Origin: Niastella sp.
GTDB lineage: Bacteria > Bacteroidota > Bacteroidia > Chitinophagales > Chitinophagaceae
NCBI GenBank assembly: GCA_017744515.1
Contig: JAGIBF010000073.1
Location: 1 to 41,922, forward strand
Direction of reading: 5' to 3'
Length of the DNA stretch: 41,922 nt
Shown here: one piece after another, positions 1 to 7,757 of the stretch
How the letters are laid out: the number at the start of each line of letters is the position of its first letter
Numbering within the stretch: the stretch's first letter is position 1
Position numbers and translations under genes: made by a program
Notes under the pieces: generated by a model
What the model was told of the DNA's origin: nothing
The model's input: only the letters and a program-made list of their open reading frames with translations
Database searches by the model: none

Positions 1-60
1 GAGAAAACTGTGGAGAAAACTGTGGAGAAAACTGTGGAGAAAACTGTGGAGAAAACTGTG
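1..60 (+). repeat. 12-bp tandem repeat, five perfect copies, in coding sequence
   Basis: The unit GAGAAAACTGTG is repeated five times without a mismatch, followed by a partial sixth copy (GAGAAAATACTT). It may extend left of the window. Because the unit is 12 bp, copy-number change keeps the frame and only alters the length of the EKTV linker before the winged helix. Confidence 0.95.
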
Positions 61-231
61 GAGAAAATACTTGAGGCCATAAGAAACAATGGAAAAATCA
101 CTATGAAAGAGTTGCAGGAGGTGACAGGGGTAGGACGCAGAGGTATAGAATGGCAGCTCAAAAAGCTAAAAGAAGAGGATGTAATCAGGAGAATTGGGCC
201 TGATAGAGGAGGGTATTGGGAAATAATATGA
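1..231 (+). CDS. C-terminal winged-helix part of a regulator or AlbA_2-type ATP-binding protein (5' truncated)
   Basis: The frame is open from the first base of the window, so the gene begins upstream and only its last 76 residues are visible. It starts with a run of EKTV tetrapeptides, then a compact winged helix-turn-helix of about 55 residues (EKILEAIRNNGKIT, KELQEVTGVGRRGIEWQLKK, then a wing ending GGYW). A wing ending in GGYW after a low-complexity linker is typical of the C-terminus of AlbA_2/RecG-like putative transcriptional regulators that are abundant in Bacteroidota and Chlorobi. That assignment is from family knowledge, because the N-terminal AlbA_2 and ATPase parts are outside the window. 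It converges on the next gene with only about 16 bp between stop codons. The DNA-binding role is well supported; target and full domain layout are unknown. Confidence 0.6.
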   Translation, partial: EKTVEKTVEKTVEKTVEKTVEKILEAIRNNGKITMKELQEVTGVGRRGIEWQLKKLKEEDVIRRIGPDRGGYWEII

Positions 232-247
232 AAATAAGTAGCTCCTC

Positions 248-2911
248 CTATCGTACAAACCGGTAAGTGCATTTGATCAGGAAAATGTTGCGTGCGCGGT
301 CATTGCTGAAGGCGTGGTCAAACAGGCTTTTGGGCAATGACCTGTCGAGGTCGGCGGAGGCGTCGGGTGTATTGCCTTGTGACCATACCAGGTACAATTC
401 TGATCCGGGTTTGTATTCCCAACGGACAACAAGGTTGGAGCGGAATTGTACGAAGTTGAAATCAGGCTTGTTGAAACTATAATCGGGGGTGCCATCTCCA
501 TTTTCATCAACTTTATAGCTGCCATTGCTAAAGGTGATCTCCGAAGGATTGAATACGTGGAAGCGATCATCATAGTTTTTGGCCAATGGATTAGATACGT
601 ATCCGAAATTGTCGTACAGCGGACGGGTGATGAATGGCTGTCCATAATATTGCAGCGTAAGGTCGGGGGTGATATTGTAGCTCAGGCGGCCAGTAATGCG
701 CAAGGTGTTTTGCTTAACCCGCCCTACGATGGTGCGGGTAGTATTGTTGTAGGATATGGCATCTACAAACTGGTCCTGCCTGCGGCGGTAATAGCTGTAG
801 CTGGTGTTGAGATTTATTTGCAATGCATTTAATGGCTGGTACCTGATACCTATCGACACATCATTCTGTACGATCGTATTATCATAGCCCCAGCGATTAA
901 AGGTGCTGACCTCTGCCGCTACTTTCTTGCGGAGATCGCTGACCACATAAATATTATGGGACAGGCTGCCGGGTAAGCGCATGGAAGCAGTGCCCCGCAG
1001 ATCGGTATTGGACACCTCGTACGCCGTCCAGGTAAGACCGGTGCCTGTTTGCCAGTTGTTCATGAAGGTGGCGTGGCTATTGGTGTTGAATGCCTGGTAA
1101 AGGAATTGTCCGCCATAATCCCACCTCGACCAATGGTTGTAGTTGATGCGTGCTGTGCGGAAAATAAAGAATGGTCTTTGCCATTGTGCGCCTACCCAGG
1201 TAAAGTGGTTGATCTGATTGGCGGTAAGCAAGAAGCCAATGTCGTTTAACTCCAGGCCGGGCGAGCGGAGTGTAAGGCCTGTTTCAAATCTTAGTATCTG
1301 GCCGTGCTTGCCTTGCAAGCCACCGATCTTGCCAAAGCGTATGGTGCCGCCCATACCGGATAGTGCGGTACGGTTACTATCAACCGATACTTCCGGCGCA
1401 TCGGCGCGCTGGAAAAGGTGTTCAAAAGCTGTTTGTGTATTGAGAATGGCCTGCGTGGTTCCCTGTACCTGACTGAACACAATGTTGCTGCGCAGATACC
1501 AGGTGCGGTTTTTCCAAAACTGCACAAAGTCAATACCGCCGGAATAAGCGCTGCGATGCAGGAAGTCGCTTAATCCTTTTTCACGGTTTACGGCTGTGAA
1601 AATACCGCCTATAATAGTATTGCCGGATTTGATGTCTTTTTGCACTCTTCCTACGAAATAATTGGTCAGTGGTTCTACCAATTCTTTTCGTCTGCCGCTG
1701 CTGTAATCGATGGTAGCCATTTCGCGCTGCGTTACGCTTTCCAGTACACCGATGCTCCAGCCTTTCTTCGTTTTGCCGCTAAACTTGGCGGCGCCCAGTA
1801 TGGACGTGTTCTGTGGATGTTTTACGTATTCGCCATTTTGCACATTGGGGTAGCCGTGAGGCGAGCTGCCGATGCGCCGGGAATAGAACAGCAGATCGGA
1901 GTCGTAATCTCCACCGGCTTCGGAGCCGGTCAGCTGGTAATCGAAAATATTCCTGCTTTCAATAAAGAAGGGTCTGCGCTCTTCAAAGAAGTTCTGGAAC
2001 CCGTCGATGCGGACCTGGGAGGGATCGGCTTCTACTTGTCCAAAATCGGGATTGATCGTGAAGTCGAGGATCAGGTCATTGGTGACAGCGAGTTTGCCAT
2101 CGAGGCCGGCGGTAAGTTTGGTATCGAAACCTTTGGCAAATGGGTTGCCTGGTTCCTTTTTGTATTTATCAGCTTGCGTAATGATGTAGGGTGCAATTTC
2201 TACCTGCCGGTGCATGGGAATATTCTTAAGACCGTGCAACTCACCAAACCTGCTCACCCATACGCCAGAGTTTTGTGGTATGTGTTGCCAGTAGGACCGT
2301 TCTTCTTTTCTGAACAGGCGCCTATTGATCTGCAGACCCCATACTTTTTCGACTTCATTGCCATACCGCAACTGGCTGAAGGGTATTTTCATCTCGGCCG
2401 TCCAACCATCAACGCCTACGTGCGTTTTGGCATACCAGATAGGGTTCCAGTTGGCATCCCAGTTCATGCCATCGTTCGAAGCCAGTTCATCGCTCCTCAC
2501 TCCTGATACTGAAAGGGTAAAAGAGAAGGCTGTACGGAGATCATGATAACTATCTATATTGATCTCTACCCAGTCACCGGGAAACTGGTCGCGCCTATCC
2601 ATGCGCCGGACAATGGAGTCGGGCGCTGCATCGTGGCAGCGATAGGCGATGTACAGGTATTTTTCATCGTATAATATCTTGAAACTCGTGGGTTGGGAGG
2701 GAGGCTTTCCTTCACTGGGCTGCCATTGGATGAAATCGCCACCCCATTCAACGGCATTCCAGGCTTCTTCTGAAGGGATACCATCAATATTGATAGTGCC
2801 ATTTAATGATCGCGTAAAATACTTCTTTCTGATGATCGAATCAGCAGGGTTGGTTTGGGCTATAGCAGCAACGGACAGTAGTAATAGGATGATAAGGTAG
2901 ATGTTTCTCAT
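248..2911 (-). CDS. DUF5916 outer-membrane protein with N-terminal CBM9-like domain
   Basis: The protein has 887 residues. A signal peptide occupies about residues 1-18 (ends AIAQ). Residues about 35-215 look like a CBM9-type carbohydrate-binding beta-sandwich (INIDGIPSEEAW, then YDEKYLYIAYRCHD, then GDWVEINIDSYHD). The remainder carries the DUF5916 signature (FGQVEADPSQV, then FFEERRPFFIE) and continues as alternating aromatic strands expected of a C-terminal outer-membrane beta-barrel, ending in YRFVR. The length fits the family. DUF5916 proteins are common in Bacteroidota; their function is not established, although association with peptide or polysaccharide metabolism is often assumed. 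A TAATATTG box lies 24-31 bp upstream of the ATG. It is transcribed away from the DUF6055 gene and shares a 159-bp divergent promoter region with it. Confidence 0.85.
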   Translation of the reverse strand: MRNIYLIILLLLSVAAIAQTNPADSIIRKKYFTRSLNGTINIDGIPSEEAWNAVEWGGDFIQWQPSEGKPPSQPTSFKILYDEKYLYIAYRCHDAAPDSIVRRMDRRDQFPGDWVEINIDSYHDLRTAFSFTLSVSGVRSDELASNDGMNWDANWNPIWYAKTHVGVDGWTAEMKIPFSQLRYGNEVEKVWGLQINRRLFRKEERSYWQHIPQNSGVWVSRFGELHGLKNIPMHRQVEIAPYIITQADKYKKEPGNPFAKGFDTKLTAGLDGKLAVTNDLILDFTINPDFGQVEADPSQVRIDGFQNFFEERRPFFIESRNIFDYQLTGSEAGGDYDSDLLFYSRRIGSSPHGYPNVQNGEYVKHPQNTSILGAAKFSGKTKKGWSIGVLESVTQREMATIDYSSGRRKELVEPLTNYFVGRVQKDIKSGNTIIGGIFTAVNREKGLSDFLHRSAYSGGIDFVQFWKNRTWYLRSNIVFSQVQGTTQAILNTQTAFEHLFQRADAPEVSVDSNRTALSGMGGTIRFGKIGGLQGKHGQILRFETGLTLRSPGLELNDIGFLLTANQINHFTWVGAQWQRPFFIFRTARINYNHWSRWDYGGQFLYQAFNTNSHATFMNNWQTGTGLTWTAYEVSNTDLRGTASMRLPGSLSHNIYVVSDLRKKVAAEVSTFNRWGYDNTIVQNDVSIGIRYQPLNALQINLNTSYSYYRRRQDQFVDAISYNNTTRTIVGRVKQNTLRITGRLSYNITPDLTLQYYGQPFITRPLYDNFGYVSNPLAKNYDDRFHVFNPSEITFSNGSYKVDENGDGTPDYSFNKPDFNFVQFRSNLVVRWEYKPGSELYLVWSQGNTPDASADLDRSLPKSLFDHAFSNDRARNIFLIKCTYRFVR

Positions 2912-2934
2912 GTTAGCCTGGTCATAAACGAATG

Positions 2935-2942
2935 CAATATTA
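2935..2942 (-). promoter_or_regulatory. candidate -7 element (TAATATTG) of the DUF5916 gene
   Basis: On the minus strand the octamer TAATATTG matches the Bacteroidota consensus TAnnTTTG at seven of eight positions. It would place the transcript start about 17 nt before the ATG at 2911, a leader length like those inferred for dusB and the ubiD-family gene. No convincing -33 element is visible. Confidence 0.35.
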
Positions 2943-3070
2943 CTGGATTTATCTTATCCTACACACATTTTGACTAATTGAGCCAGTGGATTTAAACGAA
3001 ATAGAGAGATGTGATAATTTCATCACCGAAAACGATTTCTATTCATTCAGTGCTTAATAAAATTATACCC

Positions 3071-4462
3071 ATGGGAGCCCTTCGTTTCCTGAGAACAGCC
3101 GTTCTGGCTTTGTTAATTTGTTTTGTTGTTCATCCACTACATTCCCATGCCGGGACAGGGTCTTCCGGCATCGTGTCTGATTCTTCAGGAAAGGAATTGT
3201 ATATCCCTGCCAAAGTGTACCGTATACCCGAAAACAATGATTACAATAATAAGGAGAGTGAGTATAGTTTCAGTCGCTCAGTGCAGTCGGACAATATCAT
3301 CATCTTCTGGCATAAGGAGTTTGGGGATGATCCAACTAAGAATCCCGATGAGAAAAAACGTTTCGATGTGCATGCATCGATCAAGGAACTGGAGCGTTTT
3401 TACAATTTTTATGTAAATGACCTGAGGTACGTTGTGAAAGGCAAGTCATGGACTGATAAATACAAGATGATCCTGTATGTGATCAATGGCGAAGGTGCTA
3501 CTGCTTTTGGTGGTGGAACAGAAGATAAGGTGGGTATGTTGTGGACGCCGGCTGTGCGCATGAATAAAGCACCGTATGGTGCACTGGCGCATGAGCTGGG
3601 GCATTCATTCCAATACATGTCGCGCGCTGATAATGGCCGTGGACCAAGGGGTGCTATTGGAGAGATGGGTGCTCAATATTTTCTGTGGCAGGTGTATCCT
3701 GAATGGATGACGTTTGAGAATTATCACCTGGTAGATTTTATGAAGGGAACGCATTACGCTTTCCTGCACCCGAAAAATATGTACCACTCTCCTTATGTGT
3801 TGGAGTACTGGTCTGAAAAGCATGGCAAGGAGTTTTATGGCAAACTGGCGCGCGATACGAAAGAAGGTGAAGATGTGGTAGCTACCTACATTCGTATGAA
3901 CGGACTGACGCAGGCGCAATTCAATGACGAGATCTTTGATGCTTCCCGTAAGTTCATGACCTGGGACCTGAAAAGAGTGGAGCAGGTGGCTAAGCAATAT
4001 GCCAACCAACATACTACTGTGATGAATGATGCCGGCGATGGCTGGTACAAGATTGCTTATACGCATGCGCCTCAGAATTATGGTTACAATGGTATCAAGC
4101 TAAAAGTGCCTTCCGCCGGTACAAAGGTGAAGCTGCAATTCAAAGGTATTGCCGGTGCTACCGGTTATGATACGGTGAAGATCGACAAGGCAGGCTGGCG
4201 TTATGGTTTTGTGGCATCCCTGAAAGACGGCAGCCGTGTGTATGGTGATGTATACCGCGATGCTAATGGTAAAGGAGCTTTCAAAGTGCCTAAGCATACA
4301 GAATACCTGTGGCTGGTAGTAAGTGGTGCGCCTACAGCGCATTGGCCTGTTTCCATGGGCAGACAACAACGCAATGATAATACACCTGCTCCCAAAGAAG
4401 AGCAATGGCCTTACCAGATCAAATTATCCGGTACTACGCTGGATGAATCTATTATCAAGTAA
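3071..4462 (+). CDS. DUF6055-type secreted putative zinc metallopeptidase
   Basis: From the ATG at 3071 the protein has 463 residues with a clear signal peptide (hydrophobic core AVLALLICFVVH, cleavage near HSHA). The frame extends upstream to a GTG at 3011, but that would add 20 polar residues before the signal, so the ATG is preferred. Residues 174-178 are HELGH within AHELGHSFQ, the HExxH zinc motif, and E198 in IGEMGAQYF is well placed to be a third ligand as in gluzincin-type peptidases. The sequence around it (NIIIFWHKEFGDDP and RFYNFYV) resembles the DUF6055 family. The C-terminal ~120 residues form a beta-rich domain that may be a carbohydrate- or protein-binding accessory module. Peptidase activity is inferred from the motif only; substrate is unknown. 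Stands alone between a divergent gene and the lysine-pathway pair. Confidence 0.7.
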   Translation: MGALRFLRTAVLALLICFVVHPLHSHAGTGSSGIVSDSSGKELYIPAKVYRIPENNDYNNKESEYSFSRSVQSDNIIIFWHKEFGDDPTKNPDEKKRFDVHASIKELERFYNFYVNDLRYVVKGKSWTDKYKMILYVINGEGATAFGGGTEDKVGMLWTPAVRMNKAPYGALAHELGHSFQYMSRADNGRGPRGAIGEMGAQYFLWQVYPEWMTFENYHLVDFMKGTHYAFLHPKNMYHSPYVLEYWSEKHGKEFYGKLARDTKEGEDVVATYIRMNGLTQAQFNDEIFDASRKFMTWDLKRVEQVAKQYANQHTTVMNDAGDGWYKIAYTHAPQNYGYNGIKLKVPSAGTKVKLQFKGIAGATGYDTVKIDKAGWRYGFVASLKDGSRVYGDVYRDANGKGAFKVPKHTEYLWLVVSGAPTAHWPVSMGRQQRNDNTPAPKEEQWPYQIKLSGTTLDESIIK

Positions 4463-4755
4463 ATAAGCATAAAAGGCAAAATAAGGGTACGGACGAAAAA
4501 GGCGGGATGATCTGCCTGACATGGGATCTGGAAAAAGGGTTGCATCTTGCCCTGTTTTCCGGATGCCATTTTTTTATTAATATTGCACCACTTGCAATGA
4601 ATCACGTCTTCAAAATATTCGATTCGTACATGGCTTTCCTGCGGAGTGCCTGTGCGAATGTGCCATAATTCCTTCCTTTTTATTCCACCTTTTTGCTGAC
4701 ATGGACTTATATGGTCTTCATGTCCATTGATTTATTCATCAATAAACTATTTACT

Positions 4756-5847
4756 GTGAAACGAATGGCTGTTACCGGCATGGGTAAAGTGGGCTCATTA
4801 GTAGGCACTTTACTGGCTGATATGTTTACTGTTACCGGCATTGACCGTCAGGCGCCTGCCGCTGCTGTGCCTTTTACTGTTGTTGAAGGGGATGTAAGTG
4901 ATCCCGACACCTTGCGAAAGTTGCTGAAAGACCAGGATGGAGTAGTTTCCTGCCTGCCTTACCACCTGAATCTTGCTGTTGCCCGTACTGCCCATGAGCT
5001 GGGTATTCATTATTTCGACCTTACTGAAGATGTGGCCACTACGGCGGCCATCCGCCATATGGCCATCACGGCCAAAGGGGTGATGATCCCACAATGTGGC
5101 CTGGCGCCCGGTTTCATCGGCATCGCCGGTGCTCACCTGACAAAATCTTTTACCCGCCTGCGGGATATCGAGCTGCGTGTGGGCGCGCTGCCCCGCTATC
5201 CCAATGGGCTGATGGGGTATTCCTTTACCTGGTCGCCAGCCGGGGTGATCAATGAGTATATCAATGATGCCGAGGTGATCCACAACGGTGTACGCAAAAT
5301 GGTGCCTTCGCTGGAAGGGTTGGAAACCATCAACATCGAAGGCCAGGAGTTTGAAGCTTTTTCTACATCCGGCGGATTGGGTACCTTGTGTGAAACGCTG
5401 GAAGGTAAAGTTGATACGCTCAATTATAAAACCATCCGCTACCCGGGTCACGCCAGGCTGATGCGCTTTTTGCTGTATGAGCTGATCATGAAGGATAAGA
5501 AGGAATTGCTGGAACAAATTCTTACAGAGGCCAAGCCTCCTGTGCGGGAAGATGTGGTGTATGTATATGCTGTGGTGGAAGGATGGGATAATAATAGCCT
5601 GAAGCGTGAAGAGTTTTACAGGGCTTATCATCCGATCGATATTCATGGGCAGAACTGGCGTGCGATTTCCTGGACTACGGCTGCTTCTGTAGCGGCTATT
5701 GTAGAGTTGGTGGCCAAAGGTCAGTTGCCACAGCAGGGATTTGTAAGGCAGGAAGACGTGTCGCTGGAGCAGTTTTATAATACGCAATGGGGCCGTCTCT
5801 ATGCGGAGGAACAATTTAAACATCAAACTATCGGACATGGAAAATAA
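4756..5847 (+). CDS. lysine 6-dehydrogenase / saccharopine dehydrogenase-like oxidoreductase
   Basis: The N-terminus MKRMAVTGMGKVGSLVG carries the GxGxxG dinucleotide-binding motif at residues 8-13 of a Rossmann fold. The body has features of the lysine 6-dehydrogenase/saccharopine reductase group: PQCGLAPGFIGIAG, EAFSTSGGLGTL and YKTIRYPGHARLM, and the 363-residue length matches single-domain members. The chosen start is the GTG at 4756 because it gives the usual short lead into the Rossmann strand; in-frame ATGs at 4711 and 4720 and a TTG at 4693 are alternatives. It overlaps the next gene by 11 bp, indicating co-translation. Lysine 6-dehydrogenase would make allysine/piperideine-6-carboxylate; a saccharopine dehydrogenase would give allysine plus glutamate. 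Sequence alone does not decide between them. A TAATATTG box at 4578-4585 is a weak promoter candidate in the 293-bp gap upstream. Confidence 0.75.
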   Translation: MKRMAVTGMGKVGSLVGTLLADMFTVTGIDRQAPAAAVPFTVVEGDVSDPDTLRKLLKDQDGVVSCLPYHLNLAVARTAHELGIHYFDLTEDVATTAAIRHMAITAKGVMIPQCGLAPGFIGIAGAHLTKSFTRLRDIELRVGALPRYPNGLMGYSFTWSPAGVINEYINDAEVIHNGVRKMVPSLEGLETINIEGQEFEAFSTSGGLGTLCETLEGKVDTLNYKTIRYPGHARLMRFLLYELIMKDKKELLEQILTEAKPPVREDVVYVYAVVEGWDNNSLKREEFYRAYHPIDIHGQNWRAISWTTAASVAAIVELVAKGQLPQQGFVRQEDVSLEQFYNTQWGRLYAEEQFKHQTIGHGK

Positions 5848-6748
5848 ACATCGCTTGTTGCAGGCTGTATTGGATGGCTTAATTCGTCGTTATAAGGATC
5901 GTGTGCCCGATGTGGCGCTGATCATCGATGCCATGATCGCCGAAGGGATCATTACGAAAGAGCAGGACATAGAGAATGACCATATCGCTTTCCGTACACT
6001 GGGGGTGCCGCATTTGGGCGTGGGTTCACTGGAAAAGGTGTTCATGTATTATGGCTATGAGAAGCGGGATTACTATTATTTCAGCGAAAAGAAACTGAAT
6101 GCCTGGTGGTATGCGCCGCCTGTAGCAGGGTTGCCTCGCATATTTATTTCTGAGTTGCGCGTAGGCGATCTCAGTGAAGGTGCGCAAAAGATCATTCATA
6201 GTTATACGGACAATGTTAAAGCTGACCCGGTGGATGCGCTCGACCTCGATGATACCAATGCTGTGGATCATTACCTGCATAGTTCTTCCTGGGAGTTGCC
6301 TTCATTGGCTGATTATGAAGCGTTGGCCAAAGAATCGGAATATGCTGCCTGGGCTATTTACAACCGCTATTACCTCAATCATTTTACGCTTTCTGTACAC
6401 AACCTTCAGGAGGGATACAATACGCTGGAGGAATTTAATGCTTTCCTGGAGCGTAATCATATTGTACTGAATGATGCGGGTGGTAAGATCAAGCGTAGTC
6501 CTGATGGTGACTTGCTGCAAAGCAGTACGGTGGCTGGCATGGTAGAAGCGGAGTTTGCCGGTGGCGACCGCAAGCGGATACCGGGCTCTTATGTGGAGTT
6601 TGCAGAGCGTCGTGTACTGGCTCCTTACCGTGACCTGCCGGCTGATCAGATCACAGCTGCTCATCGTCGTGAAGGTTTTGAAGCTGCGAATGCCAATAAG
6701 ATATTCGAGAGCACGTATATGGAGCAGGCGGGGAAGAATGTGAAGTAA
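5837..6748 (+). CDS. DUF1338 2-oxoadipate dioxygenase/decarboxylase (HglS-like)
   Basis: The protein has 303 residues from the ATG at 5837 (a GTG-type extension to 5801 lies deeper in the upstream gene and is less likely). DUF1338 enzymes are Fe(II)-dependent and convert 2-oxoadipate to D-2-hydroxyglutarate with oxygen, a late step of lysine breakdown in Pseudomonas and plants. The expected metal ligands are visible as H49 (NDHIAFRTLG), H182 (LNHFTLSVHN) and E254 (SYVEFAERR), and R53 lies four residues after the first histidine, as does the substrate-binding arginine in HglS. The gene overlaps the stop of the dehydrogenase gene, so the two are translated together and probably act in one pathway. 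A perfect hairpin terminator follows at 6777-6822. Family assignment is confident; the reaction is by homology. Confidence 0.82.
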   Translation: MENKHRLLQAVLDGLIRRYKDRVPDVALIIDAMIAEGIITKEQDIENDHIAFRTLGVPHLGVGSLEKVFMYYGYEKRDYYYFSEKKLNAWWYAPPVAGLPRIFISELRVGDLSEGAQKIIHSYTDNVKADPVDALDLDDTNAVDHYLHSSSWELPSLADYEALAKESEYAAWAIYNRYYLNHFTLSVHNLQEGYNTLEEFNAFLERNHIVLNDAGGKIKRSPDGDLLQSSTVAGMVEAEFAGGDRKRIPGSYVEFAERRVLAPYRDLPADQITAAHRREGFEAANANKIFESTYMEQAGKNVK

Positions 6749-6776
6749 TGAGTCGTGAAATAAGCCAACAAGCTAT

Positions 6777-6822
6777 ATAAGCAAAAGCCCTGTTCTATAA
6801 GAAGAGCAGGGCTTTTGCTTAT
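6777..6822. terminator. bidirectional hairpin terminator
   Basis: A 16-bp perfect inverted repeat (ATAAGCAAAAGCCCTG at 6777-6792 and its complement at 6807-6822) can extend to about 20 bp with a short loop. A-rich and T-rich arms make it usable in both directions, as suits the convergent genes ending at 6748 and 6836. Confidence 0.85.
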
Positions 6823-6835
6823 AAGAGTAATGTGT

Positions 6836-7129
6836 TTATAGACGAGCATGGCGAAGTGGAGCTTTGGAGGCATATATAATCGGTTCTCCCAATTCCGCTT
6901 CTAATTTAGCTAAGGTCTTAAGGGTTAGGTTGTGATAGCCTTTTAACCATTTATTGATCTCGGAAGGCTTTTTCTTCATTTTATCGGCGAGGTCTTTTTG
7001 TGTATAACCTTTAGCCTGAAGTATTTGGTTGATCCTTATTACAATATCCGTGTATTGACGCACGAAAATCCTCACTTCGTCTGGTGTTTCTTCCTGTATT
7101 TTTTTTGCAACTTTACTCCTCATTTTCAA
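6836..7129 (-). CDS. XRE-family helix-turn-helix protein, probable antitoxin
   Basis: A 97-residue protein with an XRE/Cro-type helix-turn-helix at residues about 42-78 (YTQKDLADKMKKKPSEINKW, then LKGYHNLTLKTLAKLEAELG). The N-terminal 40 residues are charged and helical and could wrap the partner protein. It starts 5 bp after the stop of the 176-residue gene and clearly shares its transcript. Toxin-first order with an XRE antitoxin second is the arrangement of higBA-type modules. By analogy it would neutralise the partner and repress the promoter at 7711-7718. DNA binding is confident; the antitoxin role is inferred from context. Confidence 0.7.
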   Translation of the reverse strand: MKMRSKVAKKIQEETPDEVRIFVRQYTDIVIRINQILQAKGYTQKDLADKMKKKPSEINKWLKGYHNLTLKTLAKLEAELGEPIIYASKAPLRHARL

Positions 7130-7134
7130 ACTGT

Positions 7135-7665
7135 TTATAGAAAGATTTCTTCATTTCCATCTTGTAGTGTGATCTTTCTTTGTTTAGTATCTATAACGAT
7201 CTCTTTATTCCTTATAGCTTCTTCAATGCGTTTAGCAAACCGGCAGGCTTCTATCCATTTTAAATGCAACTCTTTACTGCCTTTATTAGTTAATGAGGAT
7301 TTGATGCCACCATTGAATAAGACAACCAGGTCACTCCGGTTGTTGATCCTTAAGGCGTAAAGTCTCAACGGGAAATTGGGATAAAGAAAGACGATCTCGC
7401 CAACGGTTACTTTACCTTTATTGGGTAGCCCTACTACTTCGTTTTCAAACCGGTTGAATAGTGCATCGATGGCGCCGTGATCTTCTCCTATACTGTCTAA
7501 AACAAACGTCAACAGTTTTTGAGTGGCTTCCTTCAAGTCAGGTTTTGAATGATGTTTCTTGAAAAACTTATCGGTTTCATTGTCTGCTGCATCTTCCCAA
7601 CGAACGGTATAAAACGTGCATTTATTTGCTTCGTCATCCCAAAGTTCCAATGCAAAGGTATTCAC
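7135..7665 (-). CDS. putative RelE/HigB-like toxin, first gene of a toxin-antitoxin-like pair
   Basis: A 176-residue protein starting at GTG 7665, with no recognised named domain. The middle part, RLYALRI (101-107) followed by a short turn and VVLFNGGIKSS (114-124), resembles the core strands of RelE/ParE/HigB-type RNases in Bacteroidota, in which an RLYxxRI strand precedes a GGIK(T/S) segment. The N-terminal ~90 residues are longer than in a minimal RelE toxin of about 100 residues and include DKFFKKHH and an EDHGAIDALFNRF helix. The coding sequence is more AT-rich than its neighbours, a sign of possible transfer. It is followed after 5 bp by the XRE gene. Toxicity and RNase activity are inference; it might instead be a non-toxic partner of the regulator. 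Confidence 0.5.
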   Translation of the reverse strand: MNTFALELWDDEANKCTFYTVRWEDAADNETDKFFKKHHSKPDLKEATQKLLTFVLDSIGEDHGAIDALFNRFENEVVGLPNKGKVTVGEIVFLYPNFPLRLYALRINNRSDLVVLFNGGIKSSLTNKGSKELHLKWIEACRFAKRIEEAIRNKEIVIDTKQRKITLQDGNEEIFL

Positions 7666-7673
7666 TTATAAGT
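7664..7673. promoter_or_regulatory. perfect palindrome over the toxin start, candidate operator
   Basis: ACTTATAAGT is a perfect 10-bp palindrome overlapping the start codon of the first gene of the module. Antitoxins of the XRE class commonly bind such short palindromes near their promoter. Ten base pairs in an AT-rich spot can occur by chance, so this is tentative. Confidence 0.3.
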
Positions 7674-7710
7674 TAATTTACAAGCTGGATATTAGATCAG
7701 GTTAGTGCGG

Positions 7711-7718
7711 CAAACATA
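7711..7718 (-). promoter_or_regulatory. -7 element (TATGTTTG) of the toxin-antitoxin-like operon
   Basis: The minus-strand octamer TATGTTTG fits the TAnnTTTG consensus exactly and lies in a very AT-rich 92-bp gap. It would start a transcript near 7704, about 40 nt before the GTG at 7665. Confidence 0.6.
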
Positions 7719-7757
7719 TTTAATATTTTAATTATTTAATTGGTTTTTTCCATGTTT

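Noticed and set aside
1640..2506. 288-residue plus-strand open frame antisense to the DUF5916 gene
   Set aside because: It lies wholly within a confident gene on the other strand, has no family motif, and its composition mirrors that gene's codons.
4810..5838. 342-residue minus-strand open frame opposite the lysine dehydrogenase-like gene
   Set aside because: Fully antisense to a motif-supported enzyme and has no domain of its own.
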